Assembly: GCA_020650975.1 (NCBI GenBank)
Contig: JAIPMN010032271.1
Coordinates: 1-24,938, forward strand
Reading direction: 5' to 3'
Source: Apostichopus californicus
Lineage: Eukaryota; Echinodermata; Holothuroidea; Aspidochirotida; Stichopodidae
Length of the DNA stretch: 24,938 bases
A program made the position numbers and the translations under genes. Under the pieces are notes generated by a model. The model saw only the letters and a program-made list of their open reading frames with translations. It did no database searches and was not told the origin of the DNA. Positions 24,720 through 24,938 of the stretch are shown here, piece by piece. Position 1 is the first letter of the stretch; each line of letters opens with the position of its first letter.

Positions 24720-24938
24720 CCGTATATACACCGGGGTGATATTTCTGACACCTAACCATTTGGATATCAACTTAATTCACCATCCCTGGCCATTGTAAAC
24801 TCTGCGAAGAAATCCATATGCATCATGCCACCTCGCACTGTGGAATTCACTTAGCACAGTTACCCGTGAAATTGTCATTATTTCGGTCAAACGTTGTATA
24901 TGCAGGGTTAGGAGCCGGAGGGGGGGGGGGAACTGGGG

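Overview
This is an animal nuclear genome window. It is AT-rich, its genes are broken by GT-AG introns, and there are no bacterial-style operons. The content points to a marine invertebrate deuterostome, most likely an echinoderm such as a sea cucumber. That rests on retroposon tails of the TGTAAAGCGC...GCGCTATATAA(ATT)n type, tRNA-derived SINEs and the close match of the one clear gene to DNAAF11. The phylum is an inference; the animal origin is not in doubt.

One gene fills about 80% of the window. It lies on the minus strand and is DNAAF11 (older names LRRC6, tilB homologue), a cytoplasmic assembly factor for ciliary dynein arms. I read it exon by exon: 15 coding exons from the start codon near 20678 to the stop at 1417. 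All 14 introns are GT-AG, reading phase is kept at every junction, and the product is 456 aa (human is 466 aa). Exons on the minus strand: 20678-20666, 18446-18353, 16777-16704, 16029-15952, 14852-14756, 13909-13834, 12721-12611, 11209-11121, 8370-8290, 8005-7916, 6326-6249, 5625-5490, 4684-4589, 3644-3556, 1585-1417. A poly(A) signal lies about 120 bases past the stop.

The introns hold the rest. Intron 14 has an 11-copy GT-rich minisatellite and a three-unit repeat of about 130 bp. Introns 12, 11, 8 and 5 carry LINE tails, two SINEs and a LINE ORF2 C-terminal fragment. Intron 10 has 25 copies of a 30-bp unit. Intron 8 ends in 15 copies of a unit of about 90 bp, and the last copy contains the real splice donor of exon 8. 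Intron 7 has AT-rich repeats and a 150-bp duplication. Introns 1-3 hold three or four copies of a TTAA-ended element with a central hairpin, and intron 1 also has a 42-bp array. Intron 4 contains an exon-like open segment of unknown origin.

The right 4.2 kb (20680-24938) is the upstream flank of DNAAF11. It has candidate RFX X-box sites, a CpG-richer stretch near 22430-22520, and two weak exon candidates (23258-23323 plus, 24616-24719 minus). I see no gene in the first 1.28 kb. Nothing here supports a new multi-gene system. The most unusual signal is the tandem array that repeats a splice donor next to exon 8.
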